From Collibacillus ludicampi (GTDB taxonomy: Bacteria; Bacillota; Bacilli; Tumebacillales; BOQE01): a DNA stretch of 64,000 nucleotides. The translations under genes and the position numbers were made by a program. The notes beneath the pieces were generated by a model. The model made no database searches and was not told the DNA's origin. It saw nothing but the letters and a program-made list of their open reading frames with translations. Where the stretch lies: positions 1,005,341 to 1,069,340 of the forward strand of contig NZ_BOQE01000001.1 in assembly GCF_023705585.1 (NCBI RefSeq), read 5' to 3'. Position 1 is the first letter of the stretch, and every line of letters starts with the position of its first letter. This document shows positions 49,579-58,515 of this stretch, piece after piece.

Positions 49579-50037
49579 TTAACCTTGTTGATCATAAAAC
49601 TTTGATTGATCTAACAGTGGAAAATGATGATCCGCTTGTTTGATCATTTTTTTATACATTCCCGATGCTTGTTGTGATTGCTGAATTCCTTGAATCCTTT
49701 CATACAGTTGACGCTTTCTTTCCTGGAGAAGAACATGTAAATAACGGTCACTGGCAATGATTTGATCGATCGCTTCCCTGAAAGCTTCTCTCATCTTTTG
49801 AATCTCCGTATTTACTTCCGGATTTCCAGAGGAAATAAGCACTTGTTCCTCCAAAATAAATTCTTTTTGCAAATGCTCAATGCTATGAAAAAGTTTTTCT
49901 CGTTCTGCAGTCAAGATTGAAATTTGAGAATCCGTTTGGCCAGATAAACAATGCTGCTGACGCTTTGATAGCTCATGTAACTCTCGATAACATACCAACA
50001 ATTGTTCCGCTATTGATCTAATCCTCGTTTTTGTCAT
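49579..50037 (-). CDS. fliT: FliT/FlgN-like flagellar chaperone
   Basis: A 152-residue, almost wholly helical protein with strong coiled-coil periodicity (LTAEREKLFHSIEHLQKEF, YLHVLLQERKRQLYERIQG). Sequence is too divergent for a firm family call, but its position after fliS and maf matches fliT, the FliD chaperone, in B. subtilis. ATG at 50037 has GAGGA about 7 bases upstream; an ATG two codons earlier is too close to it. It overlaps the maf1 3' end by 20 bases. Confidence 0.7.
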   Translation of the reverse strand: MTKTRIRSIAEQLLVCYRELHELSKRQQHCLSGQTDSQISILTAEREKLFHSIEHLQKEFILEEQVLISSGNPEVNTEIQKMREAFREAIDQIIASDRYLHVLLQERKRQLYERIQGIQQSQQASGMYKKMIKQADHHFPLLDQSKFYDQQG

Positions 50038-51373
50038 GAGCATTTCCTCGGTCTCCTGAGCCTAAAATATTGTTAATTCGTTCTGAGATTCCAAAGTTCT
50101 TTGACAATAAACCTTCATGAATCAAATCATTAAGATTCTTCTCTACCGTTCCTGAAATTCTAGCTCCCATCGATGCATTATAAAATTGAACGGAAGAATG
50201 TTCAGAAATGTACCGTTCGACCCATTTTCGAAATATATCCCAACTGACAGATGTCTTTATCAAACCTCCTCCAACCGCTTCCGTATACCTTACACATGTG
50301 GAAGTAAATGAAACACGTTCTCCATCGTAGATCGTCCCAGAAGCGTGAGTTCTTCCTTTTACGTAAGCAAAATCGCAACCAACGAATATGATTGGATTGC
50401 ATCCCATCAAACCAGCGATCGAAAGTGCCGCTGTGGTCACCGAACCACCGCTCGAAACAGTTGTAAACTGAAGTCTTTCGGCTTCCGATTTCAACTCCTC
50501 AATCCCATCGGGAAATGCCCAAATGACAGTTTCGGGATACGTAAGAGTCAGTTCCGGACTAGCGGTCGGAAAGGTAATTAAAGGGGGATAACTTTTGATA
50601 CCTTCAAATTGACGAATGACACGAGCATCTGCCTCAGTGACTACCACAAAATCAGGGTGTACGTTCTGTTGTTGCAAGGCTTGAAGTGCTGTTCCCACGC
50701 AAAAAATGACCGCTTGATCCTTCACGTTTGCAAGTAAGGGCAAAACATCGCTCAGAGATGGGCCTGCTGCCGCGATAATTGCAGGAACCCCATCAAAACA
50801 ACCGGAAAATACACTAACATTTGGATGATCGTACAAATAGGGTCGTACCCTTTCTACATTGCTTAGCAACAGCTTTTGCTGTGCAGTCAGTGAGGAGGCT
50901 TGTACATGATATTCTTCAAGCAAGATTCGGATCTGTTCCATGCCTTCGGGAATGGCTTTCAACGACGGGCCATGGACATAAAAGGAAGCCGTTCCTTCCT
51001 GCACCGCTTGTAAACAGTTTGATAAGTTTTCAGCAAAATCTTGAAGAGAGACTATAGATATCAGTCGAAAGCGGGAATCTTCCAAGAGATCCGTAATGAG
51101 TCCGTATCTGAGAGCCGTATCCAATACCTCCTGACAGCACTCCAGAACGATCAATTGTTGTTGCGGATCCATTCCTTCTTTTAGTGCGCGAAGATGATGA
51201 CCACATCCCAATCCGTAAATAATCAAATCACGATCTTGGGGGACGTTCCATTTTTTTATGAGTTCTTTCGCTTCCCGAATAGGATCATAACGACTATGTA
51301 AATAAATAGTTTTTCCCTTTGCTTGGATCGAAATTGTCGGCTGACCCGTACGTGCTTGGATGAGTCGAATCAT
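50018..51373 (-). CDS. Motility-associated glycosyltransferase Maf (DUF115), copy 1
   Basis: A 451-residue Maf/DUF115 protein. The central domain shows AAAGPSLSDVLPLL, VVTEADARVIRQFEG, SSGGSVTTAALSIAGLMG and IIFVGCDFAYVKGRTHASGT, the MptE-like sugar-nucleotide-binding fold of Maf enzymes that attach nonulosonic acids to flagellin. It is shorter than copy 2. The ATG overlaps the preceding gene's stop (ATGA). The adjacent CMP-legionaminic acid genes give the probable donor. Confidence 0.85.
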   Translation of the reverse strand: MIRLIQARTGQPTISIQAKGKTIYLHSRYDPIREAKELIKKWNVPQDRDLIIYGLGCGHHLRALKEGMDPQQQLIVLECCQEVLDTALRYGLITDLLEDSRFRLISIVSLQDFAENLSNCLQAVQEGTASFYVHGPSLKAIPEGMEQIRILLEEYHVQASSLTAQQKLLLSNVERVRPYLYDHPNVSVFSGCFDGVPAIIAAAGPSLSDVLPLLANVKDQAVIFCVGTALQALQQQNVHPDFVVVTEADARVIRQFEGIKSYPPLITFPTASPELTLTYPETVIWAFPDGIEELKSEAERLQFTTVSSGGSVTTAALSIAGLMGCNPIIFVGCDFAYVKGRTHASGTIYDGERVSFTSTCVRYTEAVGGGLIKTSVSWDIFRKWVERYISEHSSVQFYNASMGARISGTVEKNLNDLIHEGLLSKNFGISERINNILGSGDRGNAHDKNED

Positions 51374-52164
51374 TGGATTTCTTGTCCTTCATATTCTTTG
51401 ATGAAATTCAACCATTCGCTCAACAGTGGAGCAAGCTCATATTCCATCAAATCTGCGACCGTTACGAAGTCTTCGTTTTCCCAAGCTTCCAAGACCTCTT
51501 TGAGCAAAGCCTGATTTCTTTGATGAAATTCAAGAGCCTTGGGCTGGCTAGATAATAGAACTGAACTATTTTGAATCAGTTGAGCGTTCCAATGTAACCC
51601 GTTTTCCGCCTGTAAGAAGAGTTTGATCGCTTCACCATCTGAGCCGCTACGAAAATATTCGGCAATCTGAAAAATAGCATCGATAAGTTTGGGTAAATAT
51701 TCGATCGCAGATTGGTAGGTTTCTTTCAATAACGCTAAAGGACAAATCGTATCGACTTCTATCAGCTCCACTTGTTGATAGGGAATACTTGTACTCTCAT
51801 CGAGTAATTCCCCGTTCACACGCACCTGTTGTATCAGTTTCTTTTGGCTATCAACGGTTGCTCGAATCTTCTCCCACAATTCATCACTGAATGTTCCTGA
51901 CAGTTCCTTGTATTCAACCCCGTCAATTGTAACACGCATTGCTTTCTCCCCCTTATTTCTATCGCAAATATAATACCCGCCACCAGGACCGCGCCTTACC
52001 TGAACAAGCCCCTTTTTTATTAAGGACATCATGCGTTCCCTTACGTAAGCCGGATTTAGTTGTAATCTTTTACCTAATTCCTCAGATGTCACAGGATGCG
52101 CATAATCGGTTCTTTCCATCTGCAGAATTTCCAATATATTTTCCTCTAGTGCAGTCAATGGCAT
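51370..52164 (-). CDS. Winged-helix domain fused to an unknown flagellar-locus domain
   Basis: The 264-residue frame starts with an Rrf2-like winged helix (residues 1-70: TSEELGKRLQLNPAYVRERM, RRGPGGGYYI) and continues with about 189 residues of unknown, acidic, helical sequence starting MRVTIDGVEYKELSG. Codon 76 is ATG at 51939 and is preceded by AAGGGGGAG at 6 bases, a far better ribosome-binding site than that of the first ATG. So a short protein without the DNA-binding domain is probably also made, or is the main product. It lies between fliS and maf1, tightly linked to the latter. Confidence 0.7.
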   Translation of the reverse strand: MPLTALEENILEILQMERTDYAHPVTSEELGKRLQLNPAYVRERMMSLIKKGLVQVRRGPGGGYYICDRNKGEKAMRVTIDGVEYKELSGTFSDELWEKIRATVDSQKKLIQQVRVNGELLDESTSIPYQQVELIEVDTICPLALLKETYQSAIEYLPKLIDAIFQIAEYFRSGSDGEAIKLFLQAENGLHWNAQLIQNSSVLLSSQPKALEFHQRNQALLKEVLEAWENEDFVTVADLMEYELAPLLSEWLNFIKEYEGQEIQ

Positions 52165-52223
52165 CTCTCATCCACTCATCGTTATTTAAGTCAACATATC
52201 CTTACATATTTTTATAAATAAAA

Positions 52224-52607
52224 TTATTTATTGCTTTTTTCCTTTGCAACCTGAATGCTTGCCTGTTGAAACGTATCCCGCAATTCCGTCCCCAATTTGA
52301 TCACGTCATCAATCATCGATGGATCTTTTTTGATATTGGCCTCGACCAAATGCCTGTACATGAAATCATAGAGAGCATAAAGATTCTCACAGAGTTCCGG
52401 GGCCACTTTTCGATTCAACGTAGTCATTAATTCTACAAGGATGTTCTGCGCTTTGACGATCCAATGATTGGCCTGATCCAATCGGTTCTCCTTCATCATC
52501 AGTTGCCCCTGTTTGCAAAACCGTATAAAACCATCAAACAGCATGAGTAATAATTTACTTGGGCTCGTTTGTACCGAGGACTGTTGATAGGCTTGAATGC
52601 CTTTCAT
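52224..52607 (-). CDS. fliS: Flagellin chaperone FliS
   Basis: FliS binds the flagellin C-terminus and blocks early assembly, and in Bacillus also affects FliW. The 127-residue helical protein begins MKGIQAYQQSSVQTSPSKLL with the typical LLLMLFDGFIRFC and ends in a helix used in client binding. ATG at 52607 overlaps the maf2 stop (ATGA). Confidence 0.95.
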   Translation of the reverse strand: MKGIQAYQQSSVQTSPSKLLLMLFDGFIRFCKQGQLMMKENRLDQANHWIVKAQNILVELMTTLNRKVAPELCENLYALYDFMYRHLVEANIKKDPSMIDDVIKLGTELRDTFQQASIQVAKEKSNK

Positions 52608-54490
52608 TGGGCCTTCATCTCCTCCATGTCGCAAAATCTTTCATAATAACGCTTGGAATAAAGTTCAAGCATTTCAATAGAACGTTGACTGACGGTATGG
52701 AGCTGTTTATAGAAATGTAATGATTGACGACACGCAGCTAAATCTTTTTCTCGTGAATCCAATTGAAGTGAAAGATTTTTTTCGAAGTGGATATCCGAAA
52801 AGACTTCTCGGTAAGCGGTCGCATCCATAAACATAAGAGCTAATTTGTATCTTTCGATTCTTTTTTCAAGAGAATTTATTTCATGAACAAGGTTAGATGT
52901 TCTCTCCCGCTCCCCTTCTTCCAAAGCCGTGATAAATTCGTTCATTCGATCACAAATGGTTTGTAAATCACTATTGACTTTTCGTAATTGAGCAATTGTT
53001 TGCCTCATCTTTCTATATCCATAACGAATACGTTGCCAAGATACCTGATTATATGACATTTTTTCCATCATTTCATGAATGGGCAGGACTTCTCTGCAAT
53101 AACGTGCGATTGCTTCTTGCAAAGTCATAATCTTGACACCGTTATATAACGCACCGCCTTCTGTGGCATTGATATATGTCCGTTTCCCAGAATACATACG
53201 CCCTTCAAACCATTTGAGATACACCAGATAATCATGAGTAGTAAATATGTCATTACCGTATATATCCTTTATTGGTATCAATTCTCTTCTCTTTTGTATT
53301 TCGTCAGTGCTGAGATTTTCGAATCTCGTACCTGCCGCATAAGCTTGTCCACCAGGATACGATAAATCCTGGCCTACAAAAATCAAAGGATCACAACCCA
53401 TATACTCAATAACTGAAAACGCGGTAGTAGCTACAGACCCACCTGTTGGCATAGCCAATGCCTTTAAATCGTCACCGAACGCCTCTTCCAGCCAGGGAGT
53501 AAAATCATTTATCGAACAGATAACTGCTTTTGGCCCCTTATGATGTTTAACAATCTCCTCATGAACAGACATTTCCATTACAAGTGGAATATTGGAATAA
53601 TCAACACCTTCAAAGTGCTTGTAATTAAGATGACTGCCATCTACGGTAATAAGAAGATGAGGAACAATCCCTTCTTTCTGCAATGCCCTATACGCCGTAT
53701 CAACACAAACTATAAGAGCACGGTCCCCTATGTCCTTAAGTAAATGAATATTTTTGTTTAGGGAGGGACCAGCAGATACGAGAATAGCCGGTTTATCTTT
53801 GAAACAGTTATGTAAATCCTCCAAACGACCCGCACGCATTATGTCAGGCAAATTAGCTAAAATATTTCGAACCCACTGATCTCCGAACGTTACCCTTGTT
53901 GCTACGTTGGCTAATCCTTGCCGATACGCGTCAACAAGTCGCTTTCTGCACAGATCGTAAAACGATGGATACATTTTGCACTCTACAGGATGTTCAAGGA
54001 TACAAACTTCTGGCAAGTCAAATATATCTCTTTCAACACCCAATCGGAATAAAGAATAAATGATATCCAAATCATCCCCTACATAGATTAACAACCGTTT
54101 CTCGGATAAAACATGTGTCAAATCGCGGTAAGATAGGATAAGCTTAAAAAGTTCCGGATCCGCACCAATTACAATAACATTTACCTTTTCACTTGTGCGT
54201 ACCAGAATTTCTTCTATGTGATAGAAACCTCCGATCCCCAAAACAACTACTGTTTCCGCATTTGGATTCCATTGTTTCTCAACTTGAATGTAAGCCTCGT
54301 TTCGAGGGCTATATTTGCTCGTTAACGTTTGCCATTTATCATTGACTTTCACTTGAACGGAAATATCGCCAGATCTCGTCGTCTCGACGATAAAACGATC
54401 GGAGGCCGAAGTTATCTCCAATAATTTTTTTGCCAGTAGGGGATGATGGATCTCCAATTGTTCTAAATTTCTTCTCAAGATTGGATTCAT
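52604..54490 (-). CDS. Motility-associated glycosyltransferase Maf (DUF115), copy 2
   Basis: A full-length 628-residue Maf protein. N-terminal part about 1-200; the central DUF115 domain has LVSAGPSLNKNIHLL, LITVDGSHLNYKHFEG, MPTGGSVATTAFSVIEYMG and LIFVGQDLSYPGGQAYAAGT, then YINATEGGALYNGVK; the C-terminal 150 residues are helical coiled coil. It lies between fliD and fliS, so it is co-expressed with the filament genes. Likely role: transfer of the nonulosonic acid to flagellin. Confidence 0.88.
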   Translation of the reverse strand: MNPILRRNLEQLEIHHPLLAKKLLEITSASDRFIVETTRSGDISVQVKVNDKWQTLTSKYSPRNEAYIQVEKQWNPNAETVVVLGIGGFYHIEEILVRTSEKVNVIVIGADPELFKLILSYRDLTHVLSEKRLLIYVGDDLDIIYSLFRLGVERDIFDLPEVCILEHPVECKMYPSFYDLCRKRLVDAYRQGLANVATRVTFGDQWVRNILANLPDIMRAGRLEDLHNCFKDKPAILVSAGPSLNKNIHLLKDIGDRALIVCVDTAYRALQKEGIVPHLLITVDGSHLNYKHFEGVDYSNIPLVMEMSVHEEIVKHHKGPKAVICSINDFTPWLEEAFGDDLKALAMPTGGSVATTAFSVIEYMGCDPLIFVGQDLSYPGGQAYAAGTRFENLSTDEIQKRRELIPIKDIYGNDIFTTHDYLVYLKWFEGRMYSGKRTYINATEGGALYNGVKIMTLQEAIARYCREVLPIHEMMEKMSYNQVSWQRIRYGYRKMRQTIAQLRKVNSDLQTICDRMNEFITALEEGERERTSNLVHEINSLEKRIERYKLALMFMDATAYREVFSDIHFEKNLSLQLDSREKDLAACRQSLHFYKQLHTVSQRSIEMLELYSKRYYERFCDMEEMKAQ

Positions 54491-54540
54491 TTTAATTCGG
54501 CCTCCTCATATTTAAAGCAAAACCTTTGACTGTTTTATTT

Positions 54541-56319
54541 TTAGTGGCCTAAAAATCCTAACAAAGCATTTCCTTGCATGTGTGATTGACTTATCGCTTC
54601 ATTCATTGCGGTAAACTGAGCAATGAGAAGTTGTTTTTGCTGATCGGCCATGTCGTTGACCTGTTGAATCTGATCTTGTAAATCTTTGATCATGTTCTGA
54701 TACAGTTGGTCCTGAGAGGTCGAAATACCTGTAAGCTGTGAAACGTTTACAGAAGAACCATTCAAAGTGTTAACCATCCCCGTCATATTGGTTAGCACTT
54801 GATTGAGTTTAAGTGCCATACCCGTAATTAAGTCACGGACCATCGCCGGGTTTTGTTGAAGAGCAGCGGTCAATTTATTGGTGTCCACCGTCAAACTGTT
54901 TGTCGTACCGACTGGTGATCCAATGGCACCCGTTGAGATACCAATCCCCATTAGAGAATTTTGAGGATAATTTGGTAAGGGAACCGTGTTTCCGCTATTA
55001 TCCATTGTTTGTGTAATTGGTCCAGTAACCGCATCACGAATATTTGCTTGGAAGGAGGCAAGCGTCGCATCACCCTGCAGATCTCCGTCTTTACCAATGA
55101 GATTTCCGATCATATTGTAGAGCGAGTTAAATTGTGAAACAAAGTTTTGTACTGCCGTTACCGCTTGCGAAGTGTTTGAACTAATGGTAAGAGTTGTCTG
55201 ACCAGTTTTCAGGAGATTGACCGTGACACCAGGAATCACGTTTGTAACGGCGGAAGAAACACTGGTCATCAGCGTACCGTTCACAGAAAATGTCCAATTC
55301 GAACCCGCGGTGGAAACCGCCCCGCTCGCCGTATCTAACTGAAGTGCATGCATCAAATTCCCTGTCACGTCCTGCACGGTTACGGGTTGCGACGATTTGG
55401 AAGTCAGGATCACTTTATCGTTAATCGGATCGTAAGAAGCTGTAACACCCGCATTGGATGTGTTAATGCGATTCAAAATAACGGACAAGCTATCCTTCGT
55501 TGTATCATAGGTAATATCAATATTATTAATCTTAAAATCACCTGTAGTTGTGCTTGTGACCGCAGTTCCGAAGTTCGCCGCGGCAGAACCTACTGCTTGC
55601 CCTAACTGTACTTGTCCTTGCGCGGTTGTCGTATAAGTATAAGGTCCGCTTCCAGATTGCTGGGCGACATCGAGACCGAGCACATGCGCAAAATTACTCG
55701 TATCACCTGCGGATCCGAATGTCATTTGCTGATTATCGGTCGTTGTTATCACGATCTGCCCGCTGCCGTTGACGGTTCCGGAAACCGTACCGCCAAACGC
55801 CGAGGAGATACGATTCAATACATCTTGAATGGTATCGGTGGAATTGACGGCAATATATTGCGTTTGTCCGCCCTTCGTAACAGCAAAGTTTCCTGTCGTT
55901 ATGGCCGCGCTAAACTTTGTTGCTGTTACCGAATCTGTCCCGCTGATCAGCTGTCCGATTCTCCCTCCGCTCGTCAGCGTTGCATTGCTCCCAATGCCTG
56001 TGACGTTAATCGTATAGGTTCCTGGGGCCGCTCCTGTTCCTGCCGAGGCACTCAGGATCGTCGTATCAGCTGGAGTAGCAGTAAACGAGCCAAAGGTAGT
56101 ACTGGAAGCCAACGTTTGCAACAGATTTTGCAAGGTTAGAGCGCTGTTGTTGACATTTCTCCAATCTGTCTGTTGCTGCTGAATTTTTGACAGTTGGTCA
56201 TTCAAGCCGCCCGGTTGGTAAATCGCCTGCCGGTTGATATAATCCAATTGCTGAATGATCGAGTTGGTGTCAATCCCGCCCATCATCTGGGTCAGCAGTT
56301 GCATGGAATTTATTCCCAT
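54541..56319 (-). CDS. fliD: Flagellar filament cap FliD
   Basis: A 592-residue hook-associated protein 2. It has the FliD N-terminus (QLLTQMMGGIDTNSIIQQLD), Thr/Ser-rich central domains typical of the cap and the C-terminal coil (NMADQQKQLLIAQFTAMNEAI). ATG at 56319 follows AAAGGAGGAAAATA. It follows flaG and precedes maf2. Confidence 0.95.
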   Translation of the reverse strand: MGINSMQLLTQMMGGIDTNSIIQQLDYINRQAIYQPGGLNDQLSKIQQQQTDWRNVNNSALTLQNLLQTLASSTTFGSFTATPADTTILSASAGTGAAPGTYTINVTGIGSNATLTSGGRIGQLISGTDSVTATKFSAAITTGNFAVTKGGQTQYIAVNSTDTIQDVLNRISSAFGGTVSGTVNGSGQIVITTTDNQQMTFGSAGDTSNFAHVLGLDVAQQSGSGPYTYTTTAQGQVQLGQAVGSAAANFGTAVTSTTTGDFKINNIDITYDTTKDSLSVILNRINTSNAGVTASYDPINDKVILTSKSSQPVTVQDVTGNLMHALQLDTASGAVSTAGSNWTFSVNGTLMTSVSSAVTNVIPGVTVNLLKTGQTTLTISSNTSQAVTAVQNFVSQFNSLYNMIGNLIGKDGDLQGDATLASFQANIRDAVTGPITQTMDNSGNTVPLPNYPQNSLMGIGISTGAIGSPVGTTNSLTVDTNKLTAALQQNPAMVRDLITGMALKLNQVLTNMTGMVNTLNGSSVNVSQLTGISTSQDQLYQNMIKDLQDQIQQVNDMADQQKQLLIAQFTAMNEAISQSHMQGNALLGFLGH

Positions 56320-56334
56320 TATTTTCCTCCTTTC

Positions 56335-56676
56335 TTACGCTTGGCAATCTACCCAAACTCCCGCTAAACGTGCTAGATCTCGTAACGTTTTCTCGATACT
56401 TTCCGGCGGAATCTCGCGGATAATTTTCCCCGTTGCTTCATCGATGACTTTCACTCGAATTCGATGGTTTTCTTGATCAATGGAAAACTGCAAGTATTGA
56501 CGATCCGTATCGAGAAGTTGTTTGAGTTTTCTTTCGATCTCCGTTGTCACATGGCTTCCCTTTTGATTCACTTGATTGTTTCTTGGGTTATGTTCAATTG
56601 TATAAAGATCTGTTTCATTAGGTGATGGATTTTTCCGTAGGGTTGAGGCAGAGCCTTCAGGAATCCGCATATCCAT
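56335..56676 (-). CDS. flaG: FlaG-family filament protein
   Basis: A 113-residue FlaG/YvyC protein with the conserved core LQFSIDQENHRIRVKVIDEA and GKIIREIPPESI. FlaG proteins affect filament length. ATG at 56676 has GGTGG about 10 bases upstream. It lies between hag and fliD as in B. subtilis. Confidence 0.92.
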   Translation of the reverse strand: MDMRIPEGSASTLRKNPSPNETDLYTIEHNPRNNQVNQKGSHVTTEIERKLKQLLDTDRQYLQFSIDQENHRIRVKVIDEATGKIIREIPPESIEKTLRDLARLAGVWVDCQA

Positions 56677-56697
56677 TTGGGATCACCCACCTCTGTT

Positions 56698-56736
56698 TAG
56701 CAAAGAACCGGCCATCTTCCATACGGCCGGCTCTAA
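56698..56736 (-). terminator. Hairpin terminator after hag
   Basis: AGAGCCGGCC pairs with GGCCGGTTCT; the T-tract is short (TTTGCT). It may attenuate rather than stop transcription into flaG. Confidence 0.65.
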
Positions 56737-56750
56737 TCTTAATACAGATC

Positions 56751-57575
56751 TTAACGGAGCAATTGAAGAACTGCTTGAGGTGCTTGGTTGGCTTGTGCCA
56801 ACATGGCAGTACCCGCTTGAACAAGAATTTGGTTCTTTGTAAAATTCATCATTTCGGAAGCCATATCTACGTCTTTGATACGAGAATTTGCAGCGGTAAG
56901 GTTTTGAGATGCTGTATTCAAGTTTGTAATGGTGAATTGCAAACGATTTTGTACAGCACCGAAGTTTGCACGGTAACCAGAAACTTTCGAAATGGCAGCA
57001 TCGATTAAAGAAATAGAAGCCTGAGCAGAAGCAGCTTGTGTAATATTAACATTGTTAACATTCAAACCGTTCGCACCTGCTGTAACATTGTACAGGTTAA
57101 CAGTAATCGTTTGATTTTTGTTCGCACCGATTTGGAAATGGAGATTTGCGATAGAACCGTTCGCGATGTTTTTGGTGTTAAACTGTGTTTGCGTTCCGAT
57201 TCGGGTCAATTCGGCCTTCAATTGAGTAATCTCTTTGTTCATTTGCTGCCGATCTGCCGTTGTGTTGGTGTCGTTTGCTGCTTGCACTGCCAATTCACGC
57301 ATGCGTTGCAGGATGTTGTGTACTTGATCCATCGCACCTTCCGCCGTTTGGATCAAGGAGATCGCATCCTGTGCATTGCGCGACGCTTGGTTCAAGCCCC
57401 GGATCTGTCCAGTCATTTTCTCGGAGATTGCCAAACCTGCCGCATCATCTGCAGCACTATTAATGCGGTAACCGGAAGACAGTTTCTGCATAGAGATTTG
57501 CTCATTTTGGTTATTGATGTTGAGGTTGTTGAGAGCAGACAAGCCCATCAGGTTGGTTTGAATCACCATTGCCAT
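56751..57575 (-). CDS. hag: Flagellin Hag
   Basis: A 274-residue flagellin made almost only of the conserved D0/D1 helices: N-terminus MVIQTNLMGLSALNNLNINN and KLSSGYRINSAADDAAG; C-terminus IKDVDMASEMMNFTKNQIL and AMLAQANQAPQAVLQLL. The exposed middle is only about 80 residues (NIANGSIANLHFQIGANKNQ, NVTAGANGLNVNNV), offering few Ser/Thr sites. AAGGAGG precedes the ATG by 8 bases. It has its own sigma-D promoter and a CsrA-type hairpin. It is the probable substrate of the Maf transferases. Confidence 0.98.
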   Translation of the reverse strand: MAMVIQTNLMGLSALNNLNINNQNEQISMQKLSSGYRINSAADDAAGLAISEKMTGQIRGLNQASRNAQDAISLIQTAEGAMDQVHNILQRMRELAVQAANDTNTTADRQQMNKEITQLKAELTRIGTQTQFNTKNIANGSIANLHFQIGANKNQTITVNLYNVTAGANGLNVNNVNITQAASAQASISLIDAAISKVSGYRANFGAVQNRLQFTITNLNTASQNLTAANSRIKDVDMASEMMNFTKNQILVQAGTAMLAQANQAPQAVLQLLR

Positions 57576-57583
57576 GTTCCATT

Positions 57584-57620
57584 CCTCCTTGAATGATTGT
57601 TTCTGTGCACTTCCATGTGC
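57584..57620 (-). promoter_or_regulatory. CsrA-type binding sites in the hag leader
   Basis: On the minus strand GCAC-ATGGAA-GTGC (57607-57620) forms a hairpin with GGA in the loop, and a second GGA lies in the Shine-Dalgarno sequence AAGGAGG (57584-57590). This is the two-site arrangement by which CsrA represses hag in B. subtilis. Confidence 0.7.
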
Positions 57621-57651
57621 TTAGTCGGATTCTGCTGCCGACCTACCCTTT

Positions 57652-57679
57652 CTATCGGCGATTTACCCGCATAAATTTA
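57652..57679 (-). promoter_or_regulatory. Sigma-D promoter of hag
   Basis: TAAA (57676-57679) and GCCGATAG (57652-57659) are separated by 16 bases on the minus strand, matching the sigma-28/sigma-D consensus TAAA-N14-16-GCCGATAA. Confidence 0.75.
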
Positions 57680-57754
57680 AAAGCATTTACAGTCAAAAAA
57701 AGCCCTCTATTACAATTAACAGCAACATTTTTATACTTTTCTCTATTTTAAGCC

Positions 57755-57982
57755 TCATTTCATTTTGTTTAGTATTTTTTTCAGTTCATCGATCCGTAAT
57801 GACTTGGATGCTTGCAAATTTTCCGCCAGTATGGCCGAGTAAATTTCCTTCCGATATACTTTAACGTCCCGTGGAGCTTGGATGGCAATCCGTACTTGTT
57901 CTCCTTTAACTTCGACGATTGTCACTTCAATCTGTTCTCCAAGCATGATCGACTCACCAGGTTTTCTTGTTAATACGAGCAT
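57755..57982 (-). CDS. csrA: Carbon storage regulator CsrA
   Basis: A 75-residue RNA-binding dimer that blocks translation of flagellin. It has [20 protein letters not shown], the RNA-binding end [19 protein letters not shown] and a C-terminal helix extension. ATG at 57982 lies inside the fliW 3' end (13-base overlap), preceded by GGAGG at 10 bases. The FliW-CsrA pair is the known partner switch for hag. Confidence 0.97.
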   Translation of the reverse strand: MLVLTRKPGESIMLGEQIEVTIVEVKGEQVRIAIQAPRDVKVYRKEIYSAILAENLQASKSLRIDELKKILNKMK

Positions 57983-58437
57983 GATCCTTGTACCTCCGTA
58001 CTCTCTTTCAGGCACGTCATCACGAGGGGGTATCTAAACGAGAGATGGTTGAAAGCATGCAGAATGACTTGCTCGCCCGTATTATTTCGCGTATGGATCA
58101 AGATAGGAGCTAATAGATTTAACGTTATAACTCCATTTCTTGCTATTGTTGCAATCACTCGGACGAGTATATGACCCGTTTCAACCGTATCCCATCCTGC
58201 TTCTTTTCTAATCGTGTCCCTGTTAGGGTAATCAGAAACGTATGGATATGGGTCCATGAGAATAAAAGTAAGATCTGGGTCTTCTAAAGATTGCATGAAG
58301 AGAAACGGCTGATACTCCTCCAGTTCGATCATGACATACCGTTTCAAGTCCTCAAAACCAGGCAAGCCTTTAGGAAAGGTAAGTACTTGCTGGTCACCGA
58401 CCTCCAGATTTCCGAAGCGAGTCGTATGGATCAACAT
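57970..58437 (-). CDS. fliW: Flagellar assembly factor FliW
   Basis: FliW binds either flagellin or CsrA, so that secretion of flagellin frees FliW to inhibit CsrA. The 155-residue protein has [39 protein letters not shown] and [23 protein letters not shown] at 58437 has AAGGAG upstream. It overlaps csrA. Confidence 0.97.
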   Translation of the reverse strand: MLIHTTRFGNLEVGDQQVLTFPKGLPGFEDLKRYVMIELEEYQPFLFMQSLEDPDLTFILMDPYPYVSDYPNRDTIRKEAGWDTVETGHILVRVIATIARNGVITLNLLAPILIHTRNNTGEQVILHAFNHLSFRYPLVMTCLKESTEVQGSCSY

Positions 58438-58466
58438 TTGCGAATGTCATCTCCTTATCATAAATA

Positions 58467-58490
58467 ACGGGAGCTTCTTCAGCTCCCGAG
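58467..58490 (-). terminator. Hairpin between yviE and fliW
   Basis: CGGGAGCT pairs with AGCTCCCG around GAAGA on the minus strand, followed by TTATTTAT. It may reduce read-through into fliW-csrA or mark an RNA processing site. Confidence 0.5.
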
Positions 58491-58515
58491 TTGTTGAATT
58501 TTTGCAAGATGATGT

